Source of the DNA: Clostridium thermosuccinogenes
Lineage (GTDB): Bacteria > Bacillota > Clostridia > Acetivibrionales > DSM-5807
Assembly: GCF_002896855.1 (NCBI RefSeq)
Contig: NZ_CP021850.1
Coordinates: 1,265,665 to 1,329,664, forward strand
Reading direction: 5' to 3'
DNA length: 64,000 bases
Part shown: one piece after another, positions 11,031 to 21,187 of the stretch
How the letters are laid out: every line of letters starts with the position of its first letter
How positions within the stretch are numbered: the stretch's first letter is position 1
Translations under genes and position numbers: made by a program
Notes under the pieces: model-generated
Databases searched by the model: none
What the model was told of the DNA's origin: nothing
The model's input: only the letters and a program-made list of their open reading frames with translations

Positions 11031-11981
11031 ATGAAGTGGAATGAGATAAAAATTAAGACTACCGAGGAAGCATACGACGCAATCTCGGAGATGCTCACCT
11101 CGATAGGCTCCGGAGGTGTGGCCATCGAGGACCCCAATGAGATAAAAAGGGAAATTGAGAAACCTAATACTCTGGATTATGCCGATGATGAGTTTTTAAA
11201 TTCATTAGGAGAGGACATAATAATAAAAGCATATTTTCCTGAAGACAGAAATATTACAGAACTGGTTGGATTGATAAAGGAAAAGCTGAATTTTATTTCG
11301 GAGTTTCTCGATGTCGGAGAGGGCTACCAGGGATACAGGGAAATGAATGAGCAGGATTGGGCGAATGAATGGAAAAAGTACTATAAGCCCGATTATATTA
11401 CCAGCAGCATAGTTATAAAGCCAACCTGGGAGCAATATACGAAAAAAGGCAGCGAACTGGTCATTGAGCTGGACCCGGGGATGGCTTTCGGGACCGGTTC
11501 CCATGAGACCACCCGCATGTGTGCCCAGCTTCTTGAAAAGTACGTAAAAGAGGGTGACAGGGTTATCGACGTGGGGTGCGGCACCGGGATACTGTCGATA
11601 ATTTCTGCAAAGCTGGGAGCAAGCTATGTTGCTGCTGTTGATATAGACAGCGTGGCGGTCAAGGTGGCCAGGGAGAATTGCAGAATCAACCATGTGGAAG
11701 AAACCATCGACGTATCTGAGGGAGTGCTGACGGATGTCGATATCGAGGAGCAAAAAGCCGATGTCATAGTGGCCAACATAATCGCCAGTGTGATTGTTGA
11801 CATTGCGGAGGCAGTTCCAAGATATATAAAGAAGGGTGGATATTTCATAACTTCCGGCATAATAAAGGAGAGAAAGCAGGAGGTTATAGATGCATACACC
11901 GGCAGAAATTTCGTACCGGAAGAAGTAATAGAAACTGGTGAATGGGTGGCGATGGCGTTCCGATGCCTAGATTCTTTGTAG
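11031..11981 (+). CDS. prmA: Ribosomal protein L11 methyltransferase
   Basis: SAM-dependent methyltransferase that trimethylates ribosomal protein L11; 316 residues. The SAM-binding motif VIDVGCGTGILSI and the downstream VIVANIIA are visible, and FGTGSHETTR is characteristic of PrmA. ATG 11031 was chosen over ATG 11025 because GGAGG abuts the earlier codon, leaving no spacing. It lies between dnaJ and rsmE, the standard Firmicute order, and its 3' end overlaps rsmE by 19 bases. Confidence 0.96.
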   Translation: MKWNEIKIKTTEEAYDAISEMLTSIGSGGVAIEDPNEIKREIEKPNTLDYADDEFLNSLGEDIIIKAYFPEDRNITELVGLIKEKLNFISEFLDVGEGYQGYREMNEQDWANEWKKYYKPDYITSSIVIKPTWEQYTKKGSELVIELDPGMAFGTGSHETTRMCAQLLEKYVKEGDRVIDVGCGTGILSIISAKLGASYVAAVDIDSVAVKVARENCRINHVEETIDVSEGVLTDVDIEEQKADVIVANIIASVIVDIAEAVPRYIKKGGYFITSGIIKERKQEVIDAYTGRNFVPEEVIETGEWVAMAFRCLDSL

Positions 11982-12697
11982 ACAAAAGCAATGTGACGGC
12001 AGATTCCGTTAATATCACGGGGGATGATGTCAATCATATCAAACGTGTTCTGAGGCTGAGGCCTGGTGAAATCATAACTGTCAACGACTTAGACGGTACG
12101 GATTACCAGGTAAAGCTCGAAAGCTTTGACGAAGAAAGCATATATGGGAGCATTATAAGCTCCTGCCCCAATACAACGGAATCCATGCTTGATATAACAT
12201 TATTCCAGGGACTGCCTAAGTCCGACAAGATGGACTTGATAATACAGAAAAGCGTTGAGCTGGGTGTTAAGAAAATCGTACCGGTTTTGACTGAAAGGAC
12301 GATTGTAAAAATATCCGGTGAAAAGGATGCGCGCAATAAAGTTGTCCGATGGCAGAGAATTGCCCTGGAGGCGGCAAAACAGTGCAACAGGGGTTTTATC
12401 CCACAGGTGGTCGCTCCGGTGGATTTTGATGAGGCTTTGAAGATGGCGGCAGAAGCCGAACTGGGTATAATACCTTATGAGAAGGAAGAGGAAGCCAGGA
12501 TGAAAAGTCACCTGAAAAGTGGAATCCGGACGGTTGCCGTGATGATAGGACCGGAAGGAGGGTTTTCTGAAGGAGAGGTGCAAAGGGCAATTGATGCAGG
12601 AATAAAGCCCGTAACCCTCGGACCCAGAATTTTGCGGACGGAGACAGCCGGCATTGTGGCACTGTCGATAATAGGGTATGAGATAGGTGATATATGA
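11963..12697 (+). CDS. rsmE: 16S rRNA (uracil-1498-N3)-methyltransferase
   Basis: SPOUT-class methyltransferase of 244 residues from ATG 11963 (MPRFFVDKSN). This start matches the family N-terminus better than an in-frame ATG seven codons upstream. The knot region shows IGPEGGFSEGE and LGPRILRTETA, which form the SAM site. It methylates U1498 in the decoding region of 16S rRNA. It overlaps the end of prmA by 19 bases, so the two are translationally coupled. Confidence 0.95.
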   Translation: MPRFFVDKSNVTADSVNITGDDVNHIKRVLRLRPGEIITVNDLDGTDYQVKLESFDEESIYGSIISSCPNTTESMLDITLFQGLPKSDKMDLIIQKSVELGVKKIVPVLTERTIVKISGEKDARNKVVRWQRIALEAAKQCNRGFIPQVVAPVDFDEALKMAAEAELGIIPYEKEEEARMKSHLKSGIRTVAVMIGPEGGFSEGEVQRAIDAGIKPVTLGPRILRTETAGIVALSIIGYEIGDI

Positions 12698-12805
12698 CAA
12701 TTTCAATCCCTATATCCGCATATATAGAAAAACGGAGCAAACAATAGAAAACAGGAAAAAAATTAATAAAAACTTCCTATATCGCATTTATTTTATTTTA
12801 AGTTG

Positions 12806-12814
12806 TGTTATAAT
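12806..12814 (+). promoter_or_regulatory. Extended -10 promoter upstream of yicC
   Basis: TGTTATAAT with a TG extension in an AT-rich stretch; no good -35 box. It is the likely start of the yicC-remA-gmk-rpoZ unit. Confidence 0.55.
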
Positions 12815-12968
12815 ATTAGAAAATTAGTTTGATGTTGGTAGTATTAAAATTAGATCGCTGTTCAGGCACAGCGTGCAGGTTTAAAGAATAATAAAATGAG
12901 TGAAGCCAAAAATTTATTTAATTTATAGCTTTGCCCATTTTAAATCCATAAAGAGGATGGCTGTTGAC

Positions 12969-13847
12969 ATGATAAAGAGCATGACTGGATTCGGCAGAGG
13001 GGAAAAGCGCGAAGACGGTAAGGAGTTTGTTGTTGAGATAAAGACGGTTAACCATAGATACAGTGATATTTACATAAAAATTCCCCGGCAGATTTCCTTC
13101 CTGGAAGACAGGGTAAGGGATGTTGTCTCAAAGAGAATATCGAGGGGCAAGGCCGATGTATTCATTTCGTATGATAACTATGGGGAAGACTCAAGGAAAG
13201 TAATTTTCGATGAAGCTCTGGCCAAGGCATATTTGAATGCGGTTGAACAACTTAGGGATAAATACGGCCTCAAAGATGATATATCGGTGTCATTGATATC
13301 CGGTTTTCCCGATGTTCTCAGAGTTGAAAAGGAAGAGGAAGATGCCGAAAAGCTGTGGGAGCTGCTGGGTGAAGCCGTAGAAAATGCTTTGGACGCGTTG
13401 GTTTCGATGAGGGAAATCGAAGGACAGGAATTAAAAAAGAATGTCCTGGAAAAAGCCGACTGCATAGAAGGCATACTGGCGGAGATCACCAAACGCGCAC
13501 CCAATGTCGTTTATGAATATAAAAAGAGGCTGGAAAACAGGATAAAGGAACTCTTGGATCAGCAAACTGTGGATGAGAGCAGGATAGCGATGGAGGTTGC
13601 GATTTTTGCCGACAGATGCAGCATCGATGAAGAGCTGGTGCGCCTTGGCAGCCACATCAATCAGCTGAGGGAAACCTTTAACTTGGAACAGCCGGTAGGA
13701 AGAAAACTGGACTTTTTGCTCCAGGAAATGAACAGGGAGATTAATACGATAGGCTCTAAAGCAAGTGACCTCGAGATAACCAGGTATGTTGTGGAAGTAA
13801 AGAGTGAGCTTGAAAAAATAAGGGAACAAATACAGAATATTGAGTAA
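12969..13847 (+). CDS. yicC: YicC family endoribonuclease
   Basis: A 292-residue YicC/YloC family protein. The N-terminus [12 protein letters not shown] is the family signature, so ATG 12969 is the start despite a longer open frame. The C-terminus ([16 protein letters not shown]) is the conserved DUF1732 end. Members are RNases acting on RNA hairpins and linked to stress and stationary phase. It is followed by remA, gmk and rpoZ, an order conserved across Clostridia and Bacilli. Confidence 0.94.
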   Translation: MIKSMTGFGRGEKREDGKEFVVEIKTVNHRYSDIYIKIPRQISFLEDRVRDVVSKRISRGKADVFISYDNYGEDSRKVIFDEALAKAYLNAVEQLRDKYGLKDDISVSLISGFPDVLRVEKEEEDAEKLWELLGEAVENALDALVSMREIEGQELKKNVLEKADCIEGILAEITKRAPNVVYEYKKRLENRIKELLDQQTVDESRIAMEVAIFADRCSIDEELVRLGSHINQLRETFNLEQPVGRKLDFLLQEMNREINTIGSKASDLEITRYVVEVKSELEKIREQIQNIE

Positions 13848-13873
13848 ATGCCATAACACAGGGAGGTAGGCTT

Positions 13874-14158
13874 ATGAAATTAATTAATATTGGATTTGGC
13901 AACATAGTATCGGCCAGCAGACTGGTAGCAATTGTGAGCCCTGAGTCCGCTCCGATAAAGAGAATAATTCAGGAAGCAAGAGAAAGAGGAATGCTTATAG
14001 ATGCAACTTACGGAAGGAGAACAAGAGCAGTTATAATAACGGACAGCGATCATATAATCCTGTCGGCGGTACAGCCGGAAACAGTTGCCCACAGGCTGAA
14101 TGATGCAAAAGAAGCTGAAGCAGAACCAATAGATGATATAATTGAAGATGGTGAATAG
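13874..14158 (+). CDS. remA: DUF370 / RemA-like DNA-binding regulator
   Basis: A 94-residue protein beginning [20 protein letters not shown], the signature of RemA (extracellular matrix regulator) proteins. In Bacillus RemA is a ring-forming DNA-binding activator of biofilm matrix and osmoprotection genes. RBS GGGAGG precedes the ATG. Between yicC and gmk is its normal place. The C-terminal 15 residues are acidic. Whether it controls biofilm genes in this organism is unknown. Confidence 0.93.
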   Translation: MKLINIGFGNIVSASRLVAIVSPESAPIKRIIQEARERGMLIDATYGRRTRAVIITDSDHIILSAVQPETVAHRLNDAKEAEAEPIDDIIEDGE

Positions 14159-14168
14159 GAGGAGCCAG

Positions 14169-14780
14169 ATGTCGCGTGAAGGTTTGCTGGTTATAGTGTG
14201 TGGTCCGTCGGGTGTAGGAAAAGGGACCATACTTTCTGCGCTTAAAGAAAGAAACGGCAATATCAGATACTCTATTTCCGCTACTACCAGGAGTCCCAGG
14301 CAAGGTGAGGAAGACGGGGTCAATTATTTCTTTAAGACTCGGGAAGAGTTTGAAGAAATGATAAAGAACGATGAGCTTATTGAGTGGGATGAATACTGTG
14401 GTAATTTTTACGGCACACCACGAAGCTATGTGGAGCAGACCATTAAGCAGGGATATGATGTTATCCTGGAGATCACAGTGGAAGGTGCTTTGAATATAAA
14501 GAAAAAATATCCCGATTGCGTTTCGATATTTTTGCTGCCGCCGTCCTTTGCTGAATTAAGAAGGCGTATAGTAGGCAGGGGTACGGAAAGTGATGAAATA
14601 ATAACAAAAAGGCTGGAAGCAGCGCGAAAAGAAATAGAACAGGTAGACAAATATGATTATGTTGTCATCAACGATTACGTTGAGAAAACGGCAGACAGCC
14701 TTAACTACATACTGCATTCCGAAAAGCTGAAATACACTAGGAATACTGATGTTTTGCAAAGAATTGGCATGAAGGATTAA
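14169..14780 (+). CDS. gmk: Guanylate kinase
   Basis: Phosphorylates GMP to GDP using ATP; 203 residues from ATG 14169 (MSREGLLVIVCG). The start is favoured by TAGGAGG just upstream; an earlier in-frame ATG would overlap remA. The P-loop GPSGVGKGT is near residues 11-19. The GMP-binding SATTRSPRQGEEDGVNYFF is conserved. It is the third gene of yicC-remA-gmk-rpoZ. Confidence 0.97.
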   Translation: MSREGLLVIVCGPSGVGKGTILSALKERNGNIRYSISATTRSPRQGEEDGVNYFFKTREEFEEMIKNDELIEWDEYCGNFYGTPRSYVEQTIKQGYDVILEITVEGALNIKKKYPDCVSIFLLPPSFAELRRRIVGRGTESDEIITKRLEAARKEIEQVDKYDYVVINDYVEKTADSLNYILHSEKLKYTRNTDVLQRIGMKD

Positions 14781-14820
14781 TCCATATATTTTGTCTTATT
14801 TGTTAGGGAGGTTGATTATT

Positions 14821-15030
14821 ATGATGATATATCCGCCAATTAATGAATTATCAGACAAAGTTGACAGCAGGTATACCCTGGTGGTGGAAACCGCAAAAAG
14901 GGCAAGGCAATTGGTTGACGGATCGCCAAAGCTTACAAAGTTTAATTCCGATAAGCCGGTTACAATAGCTATACATGAGATTTATGAAGACAAAATAACG
15001 TATGTGCGTACCAAGGACGGAATTAAATGA
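14821..15030 (+). CDS. rpoZ: DNA-directed RNA polymerase omega subunit
   Basis: A 69-residue omega subunit that aids assembly of the beta' subunit. Conserved features are YPPINELSDKVDSRYTLV and the ETAKRARQL helix. ATG 14821 (next ATG 14824) follows GGGAGG by 10 bases; the longer frame beginning at 14791 is not supported. It follows gmk, its usual partner. Confidence 0.95.
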   Translation: MMIYPPINELSDKVDSRYTLVVETAKRARQLVDGSPKLTKFNSDKPVTIAIHEIYEDKITYVRTKDGIK

Positions 15031-15067
15031 ACGAATTAAGTTTAAATGATTAAGGGAGGACAAAGTA

Positions 15068-16456
15068 GTGGCAGTAGAAAAAACAATGGAAAAAATAGTT
15101 GCGTTGGCAAAAAACAGAGGTTTTGTTTATCCGGGATCGGAAATATACGGCGGATTGGCTAACGCATGGGATTATGGCCCGCTGGGGGTAGAATTGAAGA
15201 ACAATGTTAAAAAGGCATGGTGGAAGAAGTTTGTCCAGGAGAGCCCATACAATGTCGGTGTGGATTGTGCAATTCTGATGAATCCTCAGGTTTGGGTTGC
15301 TTCGGGGCATGTAGGCGGATTCAGCGACCCTCTGATAGACTGTAAGCAATGTAAAACCCGTCACAGAGCTGACAAACTGATAGAGGACTGGAACAAGGAG
15401 AATAATATAAATCAGCCTGTGGACGGATGGACTAATGAACAGTTGATCGGGTACATAAAGGAAAAGGGAGTAAAATGCCCTGATTGCGGCTCAACTAATT
15501 TTACCGACATCAGGAAGTTCAATCTCATGTTTAAAACCTTCCAGGGTGTAACGGAGGATTCAAAAGCCGAGATTTATCTAAGGCCTGAGACGGCACAGGG
15601 TATTTTTGTCAACTTCAAGAATGTGCAAAGGACTACAAGGAAAAAGATTCCTTTTGGAATAGGACAGATAGGTAAATCCTTCAGAAATGAAATAACACCG
15701 GGTAATTTTACTTTCAGGACTCGCGAGTTTGAGCAGATGGAGCTGGAGTTCTTCTGCGAGCCGGGAAAAGACCTCGAGTGGTTCAATTACTGGAAGGAAT
15801 TCTGCATGAACTGGCTTCTGAGTCTTGGAATAAAGAAAGAAAACCTTAAAATGAGAGATCACAGCAAAGAGGAGCTTTCTCACTACAGCAATGCCACCAC
15901 CGACATCGAATTCAAATTCCCGTTCGGATGGGGCGAACTTTGGGGCATTGCGGACAGAACTGATTTTGACCTCAGACAGCATATGGAGCATTCCAAAGAA
16001 GATCTTTCATATTTTGATCCCAATACGAATGAGAAATATGTGCCTTACTGCATTGAGCCTTCACTGGGAGCAGACAGGGTTACCCTGGCATTCCTGTGCG
16101 ATGCTTATGATGAGGAAGAAGTTGCAGAAGGCGATGTGAGGACAGTTCTTCGTTTCCATCCGGCTATTGCACCGGTCAAGATTGCCGTACTGCCTTTGTC
16201 GAAAAAGCTGGGAGATGAAGCCTACAAGCTTTATGAGAAGCTCACAAAGAAATATGTGTGCGAATACGACGAAACCGGCAGCATAGGCAAGAGATACAGA
16301 AGGCAGGATGAAATAGGAACACCTTTCTGCATTACCTTTGATTTTGATTCGCTGAACGACCAAAGCGTAACCATCAGAGACAGGGATACAATGCAGCAGG
16401 TAAGGCTGAAAATAGATGAACTGGATGAGTATTTTGCGGACAAGTTCGAGTTCTAA
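15068..16456 (+). CDS. glyQS: Glycine--tRNA ligase, single-chain class II
   Basis: A 462-residue alpha2-type glycyl-tRNA synthetase, the Gram-positive/eukaryotic form rather than the alpha2beta2 GlyQ+GlyS form. The N-terminus [20 protein letters not shown] is typical. A Cys pair (CKQC, then CPDC) in the insertion may bind zinc. Class II motifs include [13 protein letters not shown] and FRNEITP. The C-terminal anticodon-binding domain starts near PVKIAVLPL. The start is GTG after GGGAGG. No T-box is visible upstream. Confidence 0.96.
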   Translation: MAVEKTMEKIVALAKNRGFVYPGSEIYGGLANAWDYGPLGVELKNNVKKAWWKKFVQESPYNVGVDCAILMNPQVWVASGHVGGFSDPLIDCKQCKTRHRADKLIEDWNKENNINQPVDGWTNEQLIGYIKEKGVKCPDCGSTNFTDIRKFNLMFKTFQGVTEDSKAEIYLRPETAQGIFVNFKNVQRTTRKKIPFGIGQIGKSFRNEITPGNFTFRTREFEQMELEFFCEPGKDLEWFNYWKEFCMNWLLSLGIKKENLKMRDHSKEELSHYSNATTDIEFKFPFGWGELWGIADRTDFDLRQHMEHSKEDLSYFDPNTNEKYVPYCIEPSLGADRVTLAFLCDAYDEEEVAEGDVRTVLRFHPAIAPVKIAVLPLSKKLGDEAYKLYEKLTKKYVCEYDETGSIGKRYRRQDEIGTPFCITFDFDSLNDQSVTIRDRDTMQQVRLKIDELDEYFADKFEF

Positions 16457-16550
16457 AGGCAGGCTTGAGTAAACAGCAAAATACATCCAAGCAATAAAAG
16501 ATTCATAAGCGACATTTTTTCGAAAATGGTATATGCTTTATTCATCATGA

Positions 16551-16601
16551 AAAAAACCCCTGCAAAGACGGCTTAAAAGCCAAATTTGTAGGGGTTTTTT
16601 T
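16551..16601 (+). terminator. Strong terminator after glycyl-tRNA synthetase
   Basis: Arms 16551-16566 and 16585-16600 (AAAAAACCCCTGCAAA and its complement with one wobble) enclose a second small hairpin. A- and T-runs on both sides mean it could work in both directions. Confidence 0.9.
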
Positions 16602-16728
16602 AAGAAAATGTCATTTTTAAGAATAAAGTGGGTCAGTTATGGCAATATTTAACGTGTAACCCTGCTAAAACTCGATTTATTGTTAAAAAATAAACTTATT
16701 GCAAAAATAATGAAAAATTTTATGGATA

Positions 16729-16737
16729 TGTTATAAT
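16729..16737 (+). promoter_or_regulatory. Extended -10 promoter of ppdK
   Basis: TGTTATAAT with TG extension; no clear -35 box. It lies 86 bases before the ATG. Confidence 0.55.
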
Positions 16738-16822
16738 GGTAACGGCAAACGGCGAATAATTCCATTACAGCATTTTTAATTACTTTTCCCTATAATATTA
16801 AAATTACATAGGAGGTTGCTTA

Positions 16823-19447
16823 ATGACAAAGTATGTTTATCTTTTTAGTGAAGGAAATGCTTCCATGAGAAATCTCCTGGGAGGAAAGGGAGCAAACCTG
16901 GCAGAAATGACCAGTCTTGGCCTGCCTGTGCCCAGAGGATTTACAGTTACCACAGAAGCATGCACAAGGTATTATAACGACGGCAAAATTATTGCCAAGG
17001 AAATTGAAGATCAAATTTATGAAGCCCTGGCAAAGACAGAAAGCATCGTAGGAAAGAAATTTGGCGATCCTGAGAATCCGTTCTTGGTATCGGTCCGTTC
17101 AGGCGCCAGAGCTTCAATGCCGGGTATGATGGACACCATATTGAATCTGGGTCTCAATGATACCGTTGTTGAAGGTCTTGCAAAACTCACAAATAACCCG
17201 AGGTTTGCCTATGACAGCTACAGAAGGTTTATTCAGATGTTCAGCGATGTTGTAATGGAAGTTGAAAAGAATAAATTTGAGAGCATACTGGATGCCGTAA
17301 AAGAGGAGAACGGAGCTAAATTCGATACGGATTTGACAGCTGATCATCTCAAAGAGGTTGTCAGAAGATACAAGGAGCTCTTTAAAAAGGAAAAAGGCTT
17401 TGAGTTCCCTCAGGACCCCAAGGTTCAGCTGATGGAAGCGGTAAAGGCCGTGTTCCGTTCATGGGACAACCCAAGGGCTATTGTTTACAGAAGACTCAAT
17501 GATATTCCCGGAGACTGGGGTACAGCAGTAAATGTGCAGGAAATGGTATACGGCAACATGGGGAACGATTCCGGCACAGGAGTTGCTTTCACCAGGAACC
17601 CAGCCACCGGTGAAAAGAAGATATACGGAGAATTTCTTATGAACGCACAGGGAGAAGACGTTGTTGCGGGAATTAGGACTCCTCAATCCATAGATCAGCT
17701 AAAGGAAGTAATGCCGGAGGTTTACGACGAATTCCTCAAAATAGCCGAAATCCTGGAAAAACACTACAGGGATATGCAGGATATGGAGTTCACCATTGAA
17801 AGAGGCAAGCTCTTCATGCTGCAGACGAGAAACGGAAAGAGAACTGCAGCGGCTGCCCTGAAGATTGCTGTTGACCTTGTTGCCGAAGGAATGGCAACCA
17901 AGGAAGAAGCATTGATGAAGGTAGATCCAAAGCAGTTGGACGCACTGCTTCACCCCAATTTTGACGAAAAAGCACTGAAGGCTGCGAAGCCCATTGCAAA
18001 AGGTTTACCGGCTTCACCGGGAGCAGCTACCGGAAGAATATACTTCTCGGCCGAAGATGCCATCGAAGCATCGAAAGGCGGAGAGACCAACGTTATTCTG
18101 GTAAGGCTGGAAACCTCACCTGAGGATATTGAAGGCATGCATGTTTCCCAGGGTATTTTGACCGGCAGGGGAGGTATGACTTCCCATGCGGCAGTTGTGG
18201 CTCGTGGCATGGGTACGTGCTGTGTGGCAGGATGCAGTGAAATAAAGATAAATGAAGAAGAGAAGTTCTTTATAGACAAGAATGGTAAGAAATATTGTGA
18301 AGGAGACTGGATTTCACTGGATGGCTCCACTGGTAATGTATATGGAGAAAGGCTGCCGACAGTTCAGCCGGAAATGACAGGGTACTTTGCTACCCTTATG
18401 CAGTGGGCTGATGAGGTCAGGAAATTAAAGATAAGGACAAATGCCGACACACCTAACGATGCAGCACAGGCACGGAAATTTGGTGCTGAAGGTATCGGCC
18501 TCTGCCGTACTGAGCATATGTTCTTCGATGCCGACAGAATACCTGCCATGAGGGAAATGATTGTGGCAAGGACAGTAGAGCAGAGAAGAAAGGCTCTCGA
18601 CAAGCTGCTGCCCATGCAGAGAAGTGACTTCGAGGGATTGTTCGAGGCTATGGGAGGATATCCTGTGACCATCAGGTTCCTGGATCCCCCGCTGCATGAA
18701 TTCCTGCCCCAGGAGGATGAGGATATAGCCGCTCTTGCACAGGAAATGGGACTCACCTTCGAAGAGTTGAAGGGTATAGTGGCAGACCTGCATGAATTCA
18801 ACCCGATGATGGGACACAGAGGATGCCGCCTTGCGGTTACCTATCCCGAAATAGCTGAAATGCAGACCCGGGCAGTTATAGAAGCTGCAATAAATGTAAA
18901 CAAGAAAGGCATGAACGTCATACCGGAGATCATGATTCCTTTGGTAGGAGAGGCTAAAGAGCTTAAGTATGTCAAGGACGTTGTTGTGAAGACAGCCAAC
19001 GAGGTCATAGAAAAAGCAGGAGTCAAGCTGGAATACAAAGTAGGTACAATGATTGAGATACCGAGAGCTGCTATAACTGCAGACGAAATCGCCAGAGAAG
19101 CGGAATTTTTCTCCTTCGGTACCAACGACCTTACCCAGATGACTTTCGGCTTTAGCCGTGATGACGCCGGTAAGTTCCTTGAGGAGTATTACAACAAGAA
19201 GATATATGAGTCAGACCCCTTTGCAAGACTTGATCAGCATGGCGTCGGAAAGCTTATAGAGATGGCTGCCAAGCTGGGTAGAGGGACAAGACCTGACATC
19301 AAGCTTGGAATCTGTGGTGAGCATGGAGGAGATCCATCATCCATAGAATTCTGCCATAAAATAGGGTTGGATTATGTATCCTGTTCTCCTTTCCGTGTGC
19401 CGATAGCAAGGCTTGCAGCAGCTCAAGCTGCCATTAAAAATAAATAG
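16823..19447 (+). CDS. ppdK: Pyruvate, phosphate dikinase
   Basis: An 874-residue enzyme interconverting pyruvate + ATP + Pi and PEP + AMP + PPi. The N-terminal nucleotide-binding domain starts with LLGGKGANLAEM. The swivelling phosphohistidine domain carries GGMTSHAAVVARGMG, with catalytic His455. The C-terminal PEP/pyruvate barrel includes GICGEHGGDP with the catalytic Cys. Length is typical. In many cellulolytic Clostridia PPDK replaces or bypasses pyruvate kinase in glycolysis, which fits the other glycolytic genes here. AGGAGG precedes the ATG, and it is a single-gene unit between terminators. Confidence 0.98.
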   Translation: MTKYVYLFSEGNASMRNLLGGKGANLAEMTSLGLPVPRGFTVTTEACTRYYNDGKIIAKEIEDQIYEALAKTESIVGKKFGDPENPFLVSVRSGARASMPGMMDTILNLGLNDTVVEGLAKLTNNPRFAYDSYRRFIQMFSDVVMEVEKNKFESILDAVKEENGAKFDTDLTADHLKEVVRRYKELFKKEKGFEFPQDPKVQLMEAVKAVFRSWDNPRAIVYRRLNDIPGDWGTAVNVQEMVYGNMGNDSGTGVAFTRNPATGEKKIYGEFLMNAQGEDVVAGIRTPQSIDQLKEVMPEVYDEFLKIAEILEKHYRDMQDMEFTIERGKLFMLQTRNGKRTAAAALKIAVDLVAEGMATKEEALMKVDPKQLDALLHPNFDEKALKAAKPIAKGLPASPGAATGRIYFSAEDAIEASKGGETNVILVRLETSPEDIEGMHVSQGILTGRGGMTSHAAVVARGMGTCCVAGCSEIKINEEEKFFIDKNGKKYCEGDWISLDGSTGNVYGERLPTVQPEMTGYFATLMQWADEVRKLKIRTNADTPNDAAQARKFGAEGIGLCRTEHMFFDADRIPAMREMIVARTVEQRRKALDKLLPMQRSDFEGLFEAMGGYPVTIRFLDPPLHEFLPQEDEDIAALAQEMGLTFEELKGIVADLHEFNPMMGHRGCRLAVTYPEIAEMQTRAVIEAAINVNKKGMNVIPEIMIPLVGEAKELKYVKDVVVKTANEVIEKAGVKLEYKVGTMIEIPRAAITADEIAREAEFFSFGTNDLTQMTFGFSRDDAGKFLEEYYNKKIYESDPFARLDQHGVGKLIEMAAKLGRGTRPDIKLGICGEHGGDPSSIEFCHKIGLDYVSCSPFRVPIARLAAAQAAIKNK

Positions 19448-19460
19448 TCTTAATATACAG

Positions 19461-19490
19461 AAAGGCAGTCCGTAAGGGCTGCCTTTCGTT
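19461..19490 (+). terminator. Terminator after ppdK
   Basis: Arms 19461-19471 (AAAGGCAGTCC) and 19476-19486 pair at 11 positions with one wobble around GTAA, and the T-run is short. Confidence 0.75.
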
Positions 19491-20005
19491 ATGGGCTTTA
19501 GTTTCTTAGGTTTTATAAAACTAGAGATGAGCAATTACACAAAAGTGGTTTAACATTAAAGGTGGCTTCGAAATTACTACAGACCTATAAGGGTTTAAGC
19601 AATATAGTATTTTAAACAGTATAGTATGAACTAACGGTTTAAGATAATTTTTAACATAGACCGTTTTCTATTTTTCTAGACAATGCATTTCTTTTGATAA
19701 TGATAAAAATACTCTTATTTATTTACATAATTATGAAAATAATTCTATATTTTTACGGACAATAATGATAAAATATTCTATAAGAAACATTAAATATGGA
19801 TAATTCTACTAGAAAGATGGTTTCTTTAGCAAAGGGATGAAAAATTCGAGCTTGTTGTAGTTATCAAATAAATGGGTATTCCCCGAAAAATTTAATTCAC
19901 CTTCAGGCACAGATAAATTTTCACCCTCATTGTTCAACACCATCATATAAAAATCCACCGCAAAGATTCAGGTAACTGTAATATTTTAATGTGAGGAGTG
20001 AATTT
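19491..20005. other. AT-rich gene-free stretch
   Basis: No convincing coding frame or RNA was seen. Several AT-rich -10-like words occur around 19730-19790 and could include the promoter of the next gene. Confidence 0.5.
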
Positions 20006-21094
20006 ATGCATAATAGTATTAGTGATATGGCGAGATATATAAAAAACATAATTCCGCCCAATATACCAGAAACATATACAATTAAAGCTGTGTTTAAAGA
20101 CATTGCGGGAGAAGAGAATATCCGAAACGGCATTCTTGCTTTCAGGGACTTTCTCTATTTGATGTGCGACCGTTTAATTACTGACGGCAGTTTATATGAC
20201 AAACCTGCCAAAACCACACAGAGTAATGATTCTCATCCAAGTTTACCGGTAAGCTATCCATTCCTGAACAACGTTAAAAGCATATTATTCAATATAGGAT
20301 ATCATGGAAAACTCATCGAAAACGGTGGCTCAATATTGCTTGACGATCTGAGATTGTTAACCTCCGTCATAGGTGCGGACGGCGGGCAGATGAGAGCGAA
20401 AATTTCTGCTCCGAAACTTGTCGAAGCCTTGAAATTTCTGAATTGCTGTGGTATCAATTTTGATGGCATAGACCTAGACGCGCGGGCATTGGATATGTCA
20501 AAAGCTGTATCACTAATAATTTCATATTCAAGTAATCCTGATATGCTGATAGGTTTGAAGGTTATGGCGATTGCCCAAAAAGATTTATACACCAAGGGCA
20601 ATCATGATATTTTCTTGCGATGTGATTACAGTGTTTTGAAAGATGAAGATACGGAAATTACCTCTATCTTGCAGGATTTTGTTGCTCCATTGCCTGCCGT
20701 GGTACAAGATTTCGCCTTAAAACTTCATCAGCGTTATCTGGACGCGGGATTGACCTGTGTAAGGGATGTATTCTATCTTGGTATTCGCTTTATCTATTCA
20801 CATAAAAATAAGGAAGTATGGACGCTTTCAGCAGCGCATGATTCCGGTTACCGCATTCTCATTAAAGCACAAAACACTCACAAATATTCTGATGTTATAG
20901 AAACATTTCCTTTGCCTTTACAGGAAAAAATCTCCCGGGGTTATGGATGCAACAAGAAATTATTCGGGGAACCCTGCCAAAAAGGTTGCCACGGTTTCAG
21001 CTTTCCTTTAGATGATTCAATAATTGATATAAGCCGGTATATTGAAGTATGGCTTGATAAAGAGGTGTCATGTATACAAAGAAAAGCCATCTGA
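20006..21094 (+). CDS. Uncharacterised protein (362 aa)
   Basis: I do not recognise this protein. ATG 20006 is preferred over GTG 19991 because GAGGAG lies 8 bases before it. It is soluble, with no signal peptide or membrane segment. The middle is predicted mixed alpha/beta. The C-terminal part has a Cys-containing segment (KKLFGEPCQKGCHGFSF) and a final helix with IEVWLDKE. It is followed, 93 bases on, by a DUF6273 protein in the same direction. Confident as a gene, not as to function. Confidence 0.8.
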   Translation: MHNSISDMARYIKNIIPPNIPETYTIKAVFKDIAGEENIRNGILAFRDFLYLMCDRLITDGSLYDKPAKTTQSNDSHPSLPVSYPFLNNVKSILFNIGYHGKLIENGGSILLDDLRLLTSVIGADGGQMRAKISAPKLVEALKFLNCCGINFDGIDLDARALDMSKAVSLIISYSSNPDMLIGLKVMAIAQKDLYTKGNHDIFLRCDYSVLKDEDTEITSILQDFVAPLPAVVQDFALKLHQRYLDAGLTCVRDVFYLGIRFIYSHKNKEVWTLSAAHDSGYRILIKAQNTHKYSDVIETFPLPLQEKISRGYGCNKKLFGEPCQKGCHGFSFPLDDSIIDISRYIEVWLDKEVSCIQRKAI

Positions 21095-21187
21095 TTAATC
21101 AATGTTAAAAGTAGCTTTCTTTATAAAAATTATAAAATAATCTAACTATACATAGAGGTAACGAGGTAACGTTACAAGGAGGCAAAA

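Noticed and set aside
15010-15067. T-box before glycyl-tRNA synthetase
   Set aside because: The intergenic gap is only 37 bases and holds no T-box core sequence.
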